A stretch of DNA of 32,747 nucleotides from Moduliflexus sp964602655 (GTDB taxonomy: Bacteria; Moduliflexota; Moduliflexia; Moduliflexales; Moduliflexaceae). Positions within the stretch are counted from its first letter, which is position 1. Every line of letters starts with the position of its first letter. Below, one piece after another: positions 20,812-30,291 of this stretch. The stretch is taken from assembly GCA_964602655.1 (NCBI GenBank), contig CAZRSF010000072.1, forward strand, positions 1 through 32,747, in the 5' to 3' direction. The position numbers were made by a program, and so were the translations under genes. The notes beneath the pieces were generated by a model. That model was not told the origin of the DNA. It made no database searches and worked only from the letters and a program-made list of their open reading frames with translations.

Positions 20812-23082
20812 ATGATGTTCGAATTACATGAGAAGCCATCTTTTCGGATTATGCTGTTGGCGCTTGTCATGAGCGTGTGCTGCGCGTTCCCAACAACAGC
20901 GGACGAGCCGCCTCAGCAAAGTTCTGGCGCATCTTCTGCCCAGGAAGCGGAAGAACTTCCTCTGTTCGAAGATATTCCGGTCGTCGTCACGGCGTCTCAG
21001 AAGCCTGAGCGTATTACTGCCGCCCCTTCGATCATTTCCGTCATCACCGAGGAAGATATCGAGCGCATGGGGGCGCGAACGATTACCGATGTGTTACGCA
21101 CGATTCCCGGCATTGATATTGTCCAGGATCAATTCGGCGCGTCGCAAATCATTGTGCGCGGATTGAGCTTGAACGGCGCGGCGGGCGATTCGGCTGGCGT
21201 GAAAATCCTGATTGACGGTCATACTTTGAACGATCCGTTTACGGGTGGGGCGACAAAATATTATGATGATTTATCGTTATTGAATGTCCGCCGAATCGAA
21301 GTGATTCGTGGCCCGGCCTCGGCCATCTACGGCAGCAATGCGTTTGTCAGCGTGGTGAACATTCTGACGAAACACGCGCAGGAGATTGATGGAATCGAAA
21401 CGGCGATGGGAATCGGCTCGAATCGCGCGTATCACCCCTCATTTCTGATTGGAAAGACGTTGAACGAGCTTGACATCGTGTTGTCTGCCGACTATCTGAC
21501 GACTGATGGCGCGAAGCTCTCGATGGATGCTGATGTGGCAAGCGTTTTCGATGCGCTCTCCGGATATCCGCCAGCCTCTCTTGCGCCCGGAAGCTATCGA
21601 AATGCGCGGGAAAAACTCGATCTTTCCTGGAAATTCGATTGGAAGAATCTCTCCTTCACCGGAAAATTGCTGGATAAACACACCGGGCCATTTTTAACCG
21701 AGTGGTACATGCTGAATGATTCATCGAAAGAAGACATGACCCATTTCTACGCCGAATTCGCGTATGACCGCTATATCACGGAACGAGTGGAATTCGATGC
21801 GCGCTGCTATACGGATTTTTTCGAATTAACGCAATCCCAGCAAGTAGCGCCGGGCTTGACGATTATTACGGAAGCGGAGACATGGATGACATATCCTGAC
21901 GGTCTGATACTGAATGGATATGAAAAAAGCCAACGCTTCGGCGCAGAGGCCAGATGGCACATTCGCCTGTCTCCCCAAAACGATCTCACGATTGGCACGG
22001 CATACGAATATTTTCAGGCGAACGGTCTCTCCGTTCGAACCAATATGGATTCGCCTGACGCGGTGCAAGACATTTCGCATCTCTATCCCGATTTTCGAGA
22101 CGCCTCCTATCAACATTTTCTGTCGCTGTTTGCTCAGGATAGCTGGCGGCTGCACCGGGACGTAGATGTGACGATTGGAATGCGCGGCGATTATTTTAAT
22201 GATTTCGGCGGAATTTTTACGCCAAAAGTCGGCGTGACATACGAACCGAATCGCAGCCGCTTGAATTTCAAGCTCTTGTTCGGTTCAGCCTTCCGGATTC
22301 CCTCTTTCAGCGAAATGCTGCTATCGTTCGACGAAGAAAATGAAAATCTTTCCGATGAATTGATTCTTGAAGAATTACGCACATTCGAGATCGGGGTCGG
22401 ATATAAACCGGTTGATTGGGTCGTCGGCGAACTGAACTATTTTTATTCCGACATCAATCAACTGGTTCAGACTCCCGAAGGCGATGATACGGGGAGTTAT
22501 CCTGTCGGTACGACCGAAATTTACAATAATGTCGGCGGGATTGATACGCAAGGACTTGAGGCGGAAATTCGCGGAACGTACAAACAGGACGTTCGTTTGG
22601 GACGTCGTCCGCGCGCGCTTGGCACCTCGTTCCGTATGAACTATTCGTATGTTGATGCGCAAGATACGACTACGAATCAGGCCGTTCCGTATATTCCCAG
22701 GCATAAAGGGAATATCGGTATTGGCTTTCTTCTATCGGCGTCGGAAGATACGGGGACGTCTTCCAATAATCTTTTTCGCATCTTCAACGATGAACTGTCG
22801 TTGTTTTTTAACGTATTGCTGATTAGCGAACGCGACCGGCAGCAAGCAGATGCGCGGCGTCCGCTGCCGGGAGTCGCGCTCTGCGATCTCACCTTTACCG
22901 CGCATGAGATTTTTCGTCAGCGCATTGATTTTTCATTGTCCGTCAACAATCTGTTCGATCAGGCATATCGCGGTGTTTCGCCCACAGTGATTGGCTCGTC
23001 GGACATTGAGATGTACCCGTCCCCATCTGATAGCCCGAACACGGGGCGGACGGTCTTTGCAGAAATTCGCGTGAAATTTTAA
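20812..23082 (+). CDS. TonB-dependent outer-membrane receptor
   Basis: Active-transport receptor, 756 residues. Signal peptide about 1-30 (RIMLLALVMSVCCAFPTTA). Plug domain about 50-190: IPVVVTASQKPERITAAPSI with the TonB-box-like segment near its start, TITDVLRTIPGIDI, IIVRGLSLNG, VKILIDGHTLNDPF, RRIEVIRGPASAIYGSNAFVS, VVNILTK. The rest is a 22-strand-type barrel with late motifs LNFKLLFGSAFRIPSFSEML, EELRTFEIGVGYKP, NNVGGIDTQGLEAEIRG and VNNLFDQAYRGV, ending in the terminal Phe (EIRVKF) needed for assembly. GAGGGAG lies 7 nt before ATG 20812. Substrate could be a siderophore, cobalamin or another small molecule. It is followed after 11 bp by a solute-binding protein gene. Confidence 0.95.
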   Translation: MMFELHEKPSFRIMLLALVMSVCCAFPTTADEPPQQSSGASSAQEAEELPLFEDIPVVVTASQKPERITAAPSIISVITEEDIERMGARTITDVLRTIPGIDIVQDQFGASQIIVRGLSLNGAAGDSAGVKILIDGHTLNDPFTGGATKYYDDLSLLNVRRIEVIRGPASAIYGSNAFVSVVNILTKHAQEIDGIETAMGIGSNRAYHPSFLIGKTLNELDIVLSADYLTTDGAKLSMDADVASVFDALSGYPPASLAPGSYRNAREKLDLSWKFDWKNLSFTGKLLDKHTGPFLTEWYMLNDSSKEDMTHFYAEFAYDRYITERVEFDARCYTDFFELTQSQQVAPGLTIITEAETWMTYPDGLILNGYEKSQRFGAEARWHIRLSPQNDLTIGTAYEYFQANGLSVRTNMDSPDAVQDISHLYPDFRDASYQHFLSLFAQDSWRLHRDVDVTIGMRGDYFNDFGGIFTPKVGVTYEPNRSRLNFKLLFGSAFRIPSFSEMLLSFDEENENLSDELILEELRTFEIGVGYKPVDWVVGELNYFYSDINQLVQTPEGDDTGSYPVGTTEIYNNVGGIDTQGLEAEIRGTYKQDVRLGRRPRALGTSFRMNYSYVDAQDTTTNQAVPYIPRHKGNIGIGFLLSASEDTGTSSNNLFRIFNDELSLFFNVLLISERDRQQADARRPLPGVALCDLTFTAHEIFRQRIDFSLSVNNLFDQAYRGVSPTVIGSSDIEMYPSPSDSPNTGRTVFAEIRVKF

Positions 23083-23093
23083 GGGACGATGGC

Positions 23094-24071
23094 ATGGACA
23101 TGACAACCTGGCTGCGACATATTGTGATGGGCTTCTGGCTGTTCTCAGCATGCGCAGGCATGTTGAAGACGGCTGTTGCGGAAGATGCGTCCGCTGACGC
23201 GCCCATCATCGCGATCATCCAGCCGCGAAGCGTCGCCGCGTATCAGGATGCCGTTCAAGGGTTTTTGCGGCATCTCCGCCTTCTGTCGCCAGCGCGATTC
23301 AATATTATGATTTTCGAAGAGCCGGACGAATTCTACAATATGCTCAACGCTGTCCAGGCTGATTACGCTCCGACACGCTCAGATATTCGGATGATCGTCA
23401 CTATCGGAAGCAGCGCGACGCTTGATGTCGCTCAAAAAATTCACGATATTCCGATTCTGTTTTCAATGATGTTAGACCCGGAGCGGCTTTCGCCGGATCA
23501 GACGAATGTCGTCGGCGTGTCGCTGCGCATTCCCGTCGCGTTGCAATTGAAAATGATCGCCAATATGCTGCCTACAGCAAAAAATATCGGCGTTATTTAT
23601 GATTCGCAGAAAAATGAAGCCGCCGCACAGCGCCTCATCACAGAGGCCGCCGCATTCGATCTGACGATCAAGCCTTTTCCGGTCGCGTCGCAGAGAGAAA
23701 TCCCTGACGCGCTGGACCGCCTCGACAAGCAGGCAGATGTCTTATTGGGGATGGTGGATAGCATGGTGTACACCTCGAAAACGGCGGGACTCATTATCCG
23801 TTATACGATCAAACACGAAATACCGTTTATCGGAATTTCGGCATCGTATGTCAAAGCCGGAGCGCTGTGCGCGTTAGACGTCGATCCGATTGATATCGGG
23901 CGTCAGATGGCGATAGTCGCTCAACAGATTCTTTCCGGCGCGCCAATGGCGAAGATCGCGACTGTGACGCCGGAAACAATTGATTTTGCCATCAATTTGC
24001 GCACCGCAGACATTATCGGCGTGACGATCCCGAAAACGATTCGAGATAACGCGACCATTCTTTATGAATAA
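23094..24071 (+). CDS. Periplasmic solute-binding protein, ABC_sub_bind (PF04392-like) family
   Basis: 325 residues with a signal peptide ending near KTAVA at about 29. Two-lobe type I binding-protein pattern: PIIAIIQPRSVAAYQDAVQG (about 37-56), RMIVTIGSSATLDVAQK (about 99-115), DIPILFSMMLDPE, NVVGVSLRIPVALQLKMIAN, NIGVIYDSQKNEAAAQRL, PFIGISASYVKAGALCALDVDP, and the C-terminal INLRTADIIGVTIPKTI. These match the tryptophan/tyrosine-type ABC_sub_bind proteins. Start: ATG at 23094 with AAGGGA 7-8 nt before it. No permease or ATPase gene follows; the next gene is a histidine kinase, so the protein may feed ligand state into signalling. Ligand unknown. Confidence 0.88.
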   Translation: MDMTTWLRHIVMGFWLFSACAGMLKTAVAEDASADAPIIAIIQPRSVAAYQDAVQGFLRHLRLLSPARFNIMIFEEPDEFYNMLNAVQADYAPTRSDIRMIVTIGSSATLDVAQKIHDIPILFSMMLDPERLSPDQTNVVGVSLRIPVALQLKMIANMLPTAKNIGVIYDSQKNEAAAQRLITEAAAFDLTIKPFPVASQREIPDALDRLDKQADVLLGMVDSMVYTSKTAGLIIRYTIKHEIPFIGISASYVKAGALCALDVDPIDIGRQMAIVAQQILSGAPMAKIATVTPETIDFAINLRTADIIGVTIPKTIRDNATILYE

Positions 24072-24083
24072 CGGAGTGTTGAT

Positions 24084-25796
24084 GTGTTCCGACGAATCAG
24101 CCTGAATCAAATCTTTACGCTCTCGCTGACCCTGTTGATGTTCGGCGTCATCGGCGGCATGACCTGGTTTTTTTATCACCAGGAACGCTTGCTGATGTTC
24201 CGGGAACTTCAGCGGCATGGGTTTTCTCTGGCTGAAAATTTAGCGTACAATGCCGAATATGGCCTGCTATTCAAGGATAATGATATTCTTGGCAAATTAG
24301 CGGACGGCGTGATGCAGGATCGCGACGTGTTGTTTGCTATTCTTGTGGATGAACAGGGAGACACTCTGGCGGAAAAGTCACTCCACGACATCCCGGATAT
24401 TCGAACGGCGGTACATCAGCGCATACGAGAGATTATGGCCGACACGCCCACCGTGCCGTTTACCGCCCATTATGACCAGATGTATCAAATTTTTATTCCA
24501 GTCTTTGTGCCCACTGTTGAAAAAAATACCGATGGCGAATCGGACGACTCTCCGCCTGAAGAGCCAATTCGAACCGTCGGAGCGCAACCCCGCGAAACGC
24601 TGGGCATGGCCGTCGTCGGCATTTCCTTCGACCGTGTGAATGACGAACTCCAGGACATTCAAAAACAAGTGGTACGATTAGCGTTTTTAGTGTTAGGGGT
24701 CGCGATTGTTGTTTCCAGGCTGTTGGTCGAGGTGATCGGACGCCCCATCGAACACCTGGTCGCCGGGACATATCGTATTGCAAGGGGCGATTTGTCGAGA
24801 GAGGTTCATGTCGTTTTCCCGCGTGAAATCGGCGTATTAGCGCAATCATTCAATCGCATGATGATCGATCTGGACACTTCGCGCAATGAATTGGAACGCG
24901 CTGCGCAAACCCTGGAACAGCGCGTGCATGAACGCACGCAGGAGATCGAAGAAAAAAACATTCGCTTGACCGAATTAGTCGAAACGATGAAACGGATGCA
25001 AGATCAGCTTGTGCATTCGGAAAAAATGGCGTCGCTCGGCCAGCTTGTCGCTGGAATCGCCCACGAAATCAACAATCCGGTCAATTTTATTTCGGCGAAC
25101 ATTACCCCATTGAAACGCTACGTGGAGGATGTCAAAACCCTGATTTCTCAGTATGAGCGGCATTTCCGAGATGAAGGCGTGCATGATGAGGCCATTGTGC
25201 GGGTCAAAAATGAGATCGAGTTCGATTTTCTTGTTGACGATCTCGATGTCTTGATTCGGGATGTCGAAACCGGCGCAACGCGCATCAAGCGCATCGTGCA
25301 AGACCTCCGCAACTTCTCTCGGCTCGATGAAGCGGAACTTAAGACGATTGACTTGCATCAAAGTCTGGATACGACGCTGAATCTGTTAGGCCATATTTAC
25401 GAAGGCCGGATTACCGTGCATAAAGAATATGGCGATCTGCCGCCGATAGATTGCTACGCCGGGCAGTTGAATCAAGTCTTTATGAATATTCTGGCGAACG
25501 CCGGGCAGGCGATTGCGCAAAAGGGTAACGTCTGGATTACGACGCGCTTACGCGGCGCGCATGTCTCGATTGCGATTCGAGACGATGGCGCAGGCATCCC
25601 GGAAGAGGCGCTGCCGAAAATTTTCGATCCGTTTTTTACGACGAAAGACGTGGGCGAAGGCACGGGGTTGGGATTATCTATTTCGTATGGCATTATTGAA
25701 AAACATCGCGGCGAAATCACCGTCAACAGCAAGGTTGGCGAAGGCACGGAATTCACGATCACCATTCCACAAAATCCGTCAGGGAAACAACGATGA
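24084..25796 (+). CDS. Membrane sensor histidine kinase
   Basis: 570 residues, GTG start with GGAG 7 nt upstream, 12 bp after the binding-protein gene. TM1 about 10-31; periplasmic sensor about 32-195 with an AEYGLLFKDNDILGKLADG segment like CHASE8 domains; TM2 about 197-218; HAMP about 218-272 (GDLSREVHVVFPREIGVLAQS); coiled coil about 270-312; HisKA with H-box KMASLGQLVAGIAHEINNP (His327); catalytic domain with N-box NQVFMNILANAGQAI (Asn468, Asn472), G1 DDGAGIP (500-506), F-box FDPFFTT, G2 GTGLGLSIS (526-534). A complete kinase of the HPK4-like, NtrB-type (HEINNP). Its stop overlaps the next gene's start (ATGA). Likely phosphorylates the neighbouring receiver protein. Confidence 0.94.
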   Translation: MFRRISLNQIFTLSLTLLMFGVIGGMTWFFYHQERLLMFRELQRHGFSLAENLAYNAEYGLLFKDNDILGKLADGVMQDRDVLFAILVDEQGDTLAEKSLHDIPDIRTAVHQRIREIMADTPTVPFTAHYDQMYQIFIPVFVPTVEKNTDGESDDSPPEEPIRTVGAQPRETLGMAVVGISFDRVNDELQDIQKQVVRLAFLVLGVAIVVSRLLVEVIGRPIEHLVAGTYRIARGDLSREVHVVFPREIGVLAQSFNRMMIDLDTSRNELERAAQTLEQRVHERTQEIEEKNIRLTELVETMKRMQDQLVHSEKMASLGQLVAGIAHEINNPVNFISANITPLKRYVEDVKTLISQYERHFRDEGVHDEAIVRVKNEIEFDFLVDDLDVLIRDVETGATRIKRIVQDLRNFSRLDEAELKTIDLHQSLDTTLNLLGHIYEGRITVHKEYGDLPPIDCYAGQLNQVFMNILANAGQAIAQKGNVWITTRLRGAHVSIAIRDDGAGIPEEALPKIFDPFFTTKDVGEGTGLGLSISYGIIEKHRGEITVNSKVGEGTEFTITIPQNPSGKQR

Positions 25797-26977
25797 ACAT
25801 GCATAAAATTCTGTATATTGATGACGATTCCGAAAATTTACGCACATTCAAACGTTTATTTCGGAAAGAGTATGACATTTTGTTAGCGGAATCGGGCGAA
25901 GAAGGGCTGCGTCTGCTTCAGGAACATGCGCCGATCAGCGTCATTATTACCGATCAGCGTATGCCGGAAATGACCGGCATCGAATTTTTGGATCAGAGCA
26001 TCCGAGTGTCCCCGGATTCGATTCGCATGATTTTGACCGGGTTTACCGATGTGCAAGCCCTGATTGACGCGATCAACACCGGGCGCGTCTATCGCTACAT
26101 CACCAAACCCTGGGACGAACAAGAACTGTATGTCACGCTCAAACGCGCCATTGACAGCTATGAGTTAAAAATGCGCAATGCGCAATTGCTCAACGATTTG
26201 CAACGGAAGCATGAAGAATTGGAACAGTCGTACCTGCAATTGCAAGACGCGCAGGAAAAGCTGATTCAAGCCGAAAAAATGGCCTCTATCGGGCGGTTGG
26301 CGTCTCGCATTGCGCATGAACTCCGCAACCCGATTCAGGGGATTAAGATGGGATTGGAACTCCTGCGGCACGATGTTTCCGATGCGCCGGAATGCGAAGC
26401 GTTCCAGCAAACGTTCGATATGAATCTTCATCATATCAACTCGGAAATCATTTCGGTCGAACGCATTGTCAAAGATTTGCTGGAATATGCGCGGGACATG
26501 AAATTCGAATTCTCGGAGACCGACCTGAATGGCGTGATTTCCGGAGTGTTGTTCAATATGAAAGAGCGCCTGCAAGAGGCTGAAATTTCCGTGGAAACGC
26601 ACTACGGCGAGATCGGAGTCATGGAGGCGGACGGCATTCGTCTGAGGCAGATGCTGCTGAATTTTGTGCAAAACAGCCTCGAAGCGATGGATTTCGGCGG
26701 GACATTGACCATCGCCACTACGTTAGCGGACGACAACCTTCTCAGCCTTTCGATTCAAGATACCGGCAGCGGCATGACGCCGGAACAGCAGCAACGGATT
26801 TTCGAGCCGTTTTTTACCACCAAAGAAAAAGGGGTCGGACTCGGCATGTCCATCGTCCACCGCATTATCGAAGCGCATCACGGCACGATTGATGTGGCAA
26901 GCGAAATTGATCGCGGCACGCGCTTGACGATTCTGCTGCCTCGCCATCAAGACGCCTCAGAAGACGGCGCGGCGTGA
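25793..26977 (+). CDS. Hybrid protein: receiver domain followed by histidine kinase
   Basis: 394 residues, no membrane segment. Receiver about 4-125: acidic pocket DDD (10-12), phospho-acceptor Asp54 in IITDQRMPEMTG, Thr82 in ILTGF, Lys105 in TKPWDEQEL. Coiled coil about 125-160 (QRKHEELEQSYLQLQDAQ). HisKA with EKMASIGRLASRIAHELRNP (His175). Catalytic domain: LLNFVQNSLEAM, DTGSGMTPEQQ, FEPFFTTKEKG, VGLGMSIVHRIIEAHHG. The kinase sits C-terminal to the receiver, so the receiver probably controls this kinase (relay), and there is no DNA-binding output. Start ATG 25793 overlaps the previous stop, indicating translational coupling; a second ATG at 25799 is possible. Final phospho-acceptor is not in the window. 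Confidence 0.94.
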   Translation: MNMHKILYIDDDSENLRTFKRLFRKEYDILLAESGEEGLRLLQEHAPISVIITDQRMPEMTGIEFLDQSIRVSPDSIRMILTGFTDVQALIDAINTGRVYRYITKPWDEQELYVTLKRAIDSYELKMRNAQLLNDLQRKHEELEQSYLQLQDAQEKLIQAEKMASIGRLASRIAHELRNPIQGIKMGLELLRHDVSDAPECEAFQQTFDMNLHHINSEIISVERIVKDLLEYARDMKFEFSETDLNGVISGVLFNMKERLQEAEISVETHYGEIGVMEADGIRLRQMLLNFVQNSLEAMDFGGTLTIATTLADDNLLSLSIQDTGSGMTPEQQQRIFEPFFTTKEKGVGLGMSIVHRIIEAHHGTIDVASEIDRGTRLTILLPRHQDASEDGAA

Positions 26978-26992
26978 TTTTCGCGTCGCGCC
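26966..26992 (+). terminator. GC-rich hairpin at the end of the signalling operon
   Basis: GGCGCGGCGTG (26966-26976) pairs with CGCGTCGCGCC (26982-26992) through G-C and G-U pairs; GAATTTTC follows. It overlaps the stop codon of the hybrid kinase and precedes the ftsH promoter. The T-run is short, so efficiency is uncertain. Confidence 0.55.
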
Positions 26993-27002
26993 GAATTTTC
27001 GC

Positions 27003-27031
27003 TTGACGAAACTGCCTGTTGGCGCTATAAC
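27003..27031 (+). promoter_or_regulatory. Sigma70-type promoter for ftsH
   Basis: TTGACG (27003-27008), 17-bp spacer, TATAAC (27026-27031): five of six matches to each consensus box with ideal spacing. The ftsH ATG lies 71 bp downstream. Confidence 0.8.
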
Positions 27032-27101
27032 AGATAAAAGAATCAATCATTGTCGAACACTCCAACACTCCAACGCATGGACATCTGAAAGAACCCGAAT
27101 T

Positions 27102-28982
27102 ATGGCAAAAGATCAGGAAAAAGAACGCAAAAAATCGCAGGAAGACTCAGAGAAAAAACCCAAAGAAACGTCGTCATCCTTTTCGCTATGGATTCTGCTG
27201 CTGATTCTTGTCGGCGGAGCGGCGGCCTATTATTTTTTACATTTTCAAGGCGAAACGATGCTGTACAGCGAATTCAAAGACGCGCTGCAACGAGGGAAAA
27301 TTCAGCGCGTCTTCATCGGTGAACAGACGATCACCGGAGAATTGAAACGCACGAATGCCAAGAACGAACCGATTACCTTCTCCGCGCAAAAAATAGATGA
27401 CCCCGAACTGCTCCGAGAACTTGAAGCGCAAAAAATTGAGTATTCCGGCAAAGAAGGCCATACCTGGATTGCCAATCTTGTGACCTGGGGACTGATCCTC
27501 ATGGTTGGCGTTATGATTCTGATTCTGCTGTTCAGATGGGTCGGCCCCGGCAACAGCGTGATGGCTTTCGGCAAGAGTCGGGCAAAATTTTATGAAGAAG
27601 ACGAAATCAAAATTTCATTCAACGATGTGGCCGGGATTGACGAAGCAAAAGAAGAATTGATGGAAATTATCGAATTCCTCGAAAAACCCGAAAAGTTTAC
27701 CAACCTCGGCGGCAGAATTCCGAAAGGGGCGTTGCTGGTCGGGCCTCCTGGCACTGGAAAAACGCTGTTAGCGAAGGCAGTTGCCGGAGAAGCTGGCGTG
27801 CCGTTTTTGAGTATCAGCGGGTCGGCGTTTGTGGAATTATTCGTCGGCGTCGGCGCGTCGCGGGTGCGCGATTTGTTCAATCAAGCCGAAAGTAAAGCGC
27901 CGTGCATCATTTTTATTGATGAATTGGATGCGCTCGGCAAATCCCGCGGCATGGGCGCAATGGGCGGGCATGACGAACGCGAGCAGACGTTGAATCAATT
28001 GCTCGTAGAAATGGATGGTTTCGACAGTCGGCATGGCGTGATTATTATGGCGGCCACGAACCGGCCTGAAATCTTGGACCAAGCGTTATTGCGTCCGGGA
28101 CGCTTTGATCGTCAAATCTTTGTGGATCGTCCTGACATTTTAGGGCGAGAGCAGATTCTGGAAGTCCACGCCAAAGATGTCAAATTGGCGGAGGGCGTGG
28201 ATATGAAAGTCATCGCCGGGCGCACACCCGGATTTGTCGGCGCAGACCTCGCCAACGTGATTAACGAGGCGGCCTTATTGGCGGCGCGGCGCGATAAGCA
28301 GGCCGTTGACATGAGCGACATGGAAGAAGCGATTGATCGCGTAGTCACCGGCCTGGAAAAGAAAAGCCGCGTGATGACGAAAAAAGAAAAAGAGATTACC
28401 GCCTATCATGAAGCCGGACACGCTTTAGCCGCGACGTTTCTGCCGAATGCCACGCCGGTGCATAAAGTCTCGATTATTCCGCGCGGCTTCGCCCTCGGCG
28501 TGACCATGTTTCTCCCCACCGAAGAACGCTACGTGATGACGAAATCCGAACTGCTCGACCGGATCGGCAGCATGTTGGGCGGGCGTATTTCCGAAGAGTT
28601 GATTTTTCAGGAAATGACCAACGGCGCGCGCGACGATTTGATGCGCGCCACTGAAATCGCCCGCATGATGGTCAAGGAATATGGCATGAGCGAGGCGCTC
28701 GGCCTTGTGACGTTCGAGAGCGGGTATTCGCCATTTATGGAAGGTTATAGCGACTCCCAACACAGCGACCAGACGGCCTATTTGATTGATGTGGAAGTCA
28801 AACGGATTATGGACGAGACGTATGTCCGCGTCCGCGCCATTCTTCAGGAACATCTCGACCTGTTGAACGATCTGGCGCAAGTCTTATTGGAAAAAGAAGT
28901 GATCGAACGTGAAGAATTCGACCGAATTATCGGAAAAGAGACGCCAGTCGAACCACAGGAAACAAGGGGCATCATTGACTGA
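27102..28982 (+). CDS. ftsH: ATP-dependent zinc metalloprotease FtsH
   Basis: Inner-membrane AAA+ protease for quality control, 626 residues (E. coli about 644). A charged N-terminal stretch (1-26) longer than usual precedes TM1 about 27-46; periplasmic domain about 47-122; TM2 about 125-146. AAA module: GPPGTGKT (214-221), pore FVELFVGVGASR (243-254), Walker B IIFIDELDAL (269-278), second region of homology MAATNRPEILDQALLRPGRFDR (317 on) with Arg331/Arg334 as arginine fingers; written here as MAATNRPE and ALLRPGRFDR. Protease: zinc motif HEAGH (436-440), third ligand Asp in NGARDDL (508-514). ATG at 27102 is preceded only by GAAAG; the frame is open from 27003, but the promoter occupies that part. 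Monocistronic. Confidence 0.98.
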   Translation: MAKDQEKERKKSQEDSEKKPKETSSSFSLWILLLILVGGAAAYYFLHFQGETMLYSEFKDALQRGKIQRVFIGEQTITGELKRTNAKNEPITFSAQKIDDPELLRELEAQKIEYSGKEGHTWIANLVTWGLILMVGVMILILLFRWVGPGNSVMAFGKSRAKFYEEDEIKISFNDVAGIDEAKEELMEIIEFLEKPEKFTNLGGRIPKGALLVGPPGTGKTLLAKAVAGEAGVPFLSISGSAFVELFVGVGASRVRDLFNQAESKAPCIIFIDELDALGKSRGMGAMGGHDEREQTLNQLLVEMDGFDSRHGVIIMAATNRPEILDQALLRPGRFDRQIFVDRPDILGREQILEVHAKDVKLAEGVDMKVIAGRTPGFVGADLANVINEAALLAARRDKQAVDMSDMEEAIDRVVTGLEKKSRVMTKKEKEITAYHEAGHALAATFLPNATPVHKVSIIPRGFALGVTMFLPTEERYVMTKSELLDRIGSMLGGRISEELIFQEMTNGARDDLMRATEIARMMVKEYGMSEALGLVTFESGYSPFMEGYSDSQHSDQTAYLIDVEVKRIMDETYVRVRAILQEHLDLLNDLAQVLLEKEVIEREEFDRIIGKETPVEPQETRGIID

Positions 28983-29004
28983 GGATGTTTTCGAGTCTGA
29001 TGCG

Positions 29005-29034
29005 ATGACAAATACGTAAAACGGATGTTATAAC
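29005..29034 (+). promoter_or_regulatory. Candidate promoter for the second binding-protein gene
   Basis: ATGACA (29005-29010; five of six) with an 18-bp spacer to TATAAC (29029-29034; five of six). The gene starts 29 bp after the -10 box, giving a very short leader that contains GAGGAGGA. Confidence 0.6.
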
Positions 29035-29063
29035 AATAACAACTTTCACGAGGAGGAACATCT

Positions 29064-30239
29064 ATGAGAGAACGATTGAGATTCAGACGCGGTATCTTGA
29101 CAATATGCGGCCTCGGCCTACTGCTGCTGACGACGATCTCGGTCTGGGCGCAAGATCAGGGGACATTCAGCACAACGCCCTCTACGAACAATGGGAAAAA
29201 GTGGCGGATCGGGTATTATGAAGGGGGAGAATATACTGATTATCAAAAATCTCTTATTGCGACCGTAAGCGCATTGATGGAGATGGGGTGGATTGTTTCG
29301 ACGGATATCCCCAAACAATCAGGAGAACAGACTGTTGAATTTTGGAAATGGTTGGCAACCTCGATCAAAAGCGATTCTATAGAATTTGTCGCAGATGCTT
29401 ACTATTCAGCTAAATGGGACGAAAATGCTCGCAAACAACTCACAACGGAAATTATCAAGCGTTTGAATGAGAAGAACGATATTGACGTAATGATCGCTTG
29501 CGGAACATGGGCAGGACAGGATATGGCAACCGATAAACATCATACGCCAACGATAGTGATTTCAACAAGCGATCCTATCGCTGCCGGTATTATTAAAAGC
29601 GTCGAAGATTCTGGTCATGATCACATTCACGCCATGAACGATCCGTTTCTTTTCGAACACCAGATTCGATTATTTCATGAAATTATCGGATTTCAGCGTT
29701 TAGGGGTAGCATACGAAAATACTTTAACCGGAAGAAGTTATGCTGCTGTTGATAAAATTGAGCAACTTCGTCAGGAACTCGGTTTCGAATTCGTCAGTTG
29801 TTATACGCAAAGCGATATTGCTGATATAAAAATTGCGCAAGAAAGTGTAAAAACCTGTTTTCAGGAGCTTGGAAATAAAGCGGATGCGATTTATGTTACG
29901 CAGCAAAGTGGCGTGAATAAGGAGAGCATTTCTGCATTGGTAGATATTGCGAATGCTGCTCGCATTCCGACGTTTTCTCAAGCCGGTTCGGATGAAGTCA
30001 AGAATGGTATACTTTTAAGCATTTCACTCGCAGGATTCAAATATGTGGGAAATTTTTATGCAGAAACGCTTGCGAAGATAATGAACGGTGCCAAACCGCA
30101 TGATATTAGTCAATTATTCGAAAACCCGCCGAAGATTGCGATCAATCTGAAAACGGCCGAATTAATCGGATATGATCCGCCTGTGGACGTATTAGGCGCC
30201 GCTGACGAAATCTTTCAAGAGATCATTCCCGTAGAGTAA
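29064..30239 (+). CDS. Exported solute-binding protein, ABC_sub_bind-like
   Basis: 391 residues. Signal peptide about 1-30 (GILTICGLGLLLLTTISVWA then QDQ). Mature protein begins a type I binding-protein fold: WRIGYYEGGEYTDYQKSLIA, DIDVMIACGTWAGQDMAT, TPTIVISTSDPIAAGIIKS, FQRLGVAYENTLTGRSYAAV, ADAIYVTQQSGVNKES, ARIPTFSQAGSDEVKNGILL, and PPKIAINLKTAELIGYDPP at the end, a close match to the C-terminal INLKTAxxIG signature of the ABC_sub_bind family. Longer than the 325-residue relative at 23094 and only distantly similar to it. GAGGAGGA precedes ATG by about 6 nt. It stands alone with its own promoter and no transporter genes. By eye its codons are more AT-rich than ftsH. Ligand unknown. Confidence 0.86.
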   Translation: MRERLRFRRGILTICGLGLLLLTTISVWAQDQGTFSTTPSTNNGKKWRIGYYEGGEYTDYQKSLIATVSALMEMGWIVSTDIPKQSGEQTVEFWKWLATSIKSDSIEFVADAYYSAKWDENARKQLTTEIIKRLNEKNDIDVMIACGTWAGQDMATDKHHTPTIVISTSDPIAAGIIKSVEDSGHDHIHAMNDPFLFEHQIRLFHEIIGFQRLGVAYENTLTGRSYAAVDKIEQLRQELGFEFVSCYTQSDIADIKIAQESVKTCFQELGNKADAIYVTQQSGVNKESISALVDIANAARIPTFSQAGSDEVKNGILLSISLAGFKYVGNFYAETLAKIMNGAKPHDISQLFENPPKIAINLKTAELIGYDPPVDVLGAADEIFQEIIPVE

Positions 30240-30291
30240 ACAGCAGAATGCGCTTGTTCCGATTGCATTAGAAATATAGGTGAAAGGCTAT

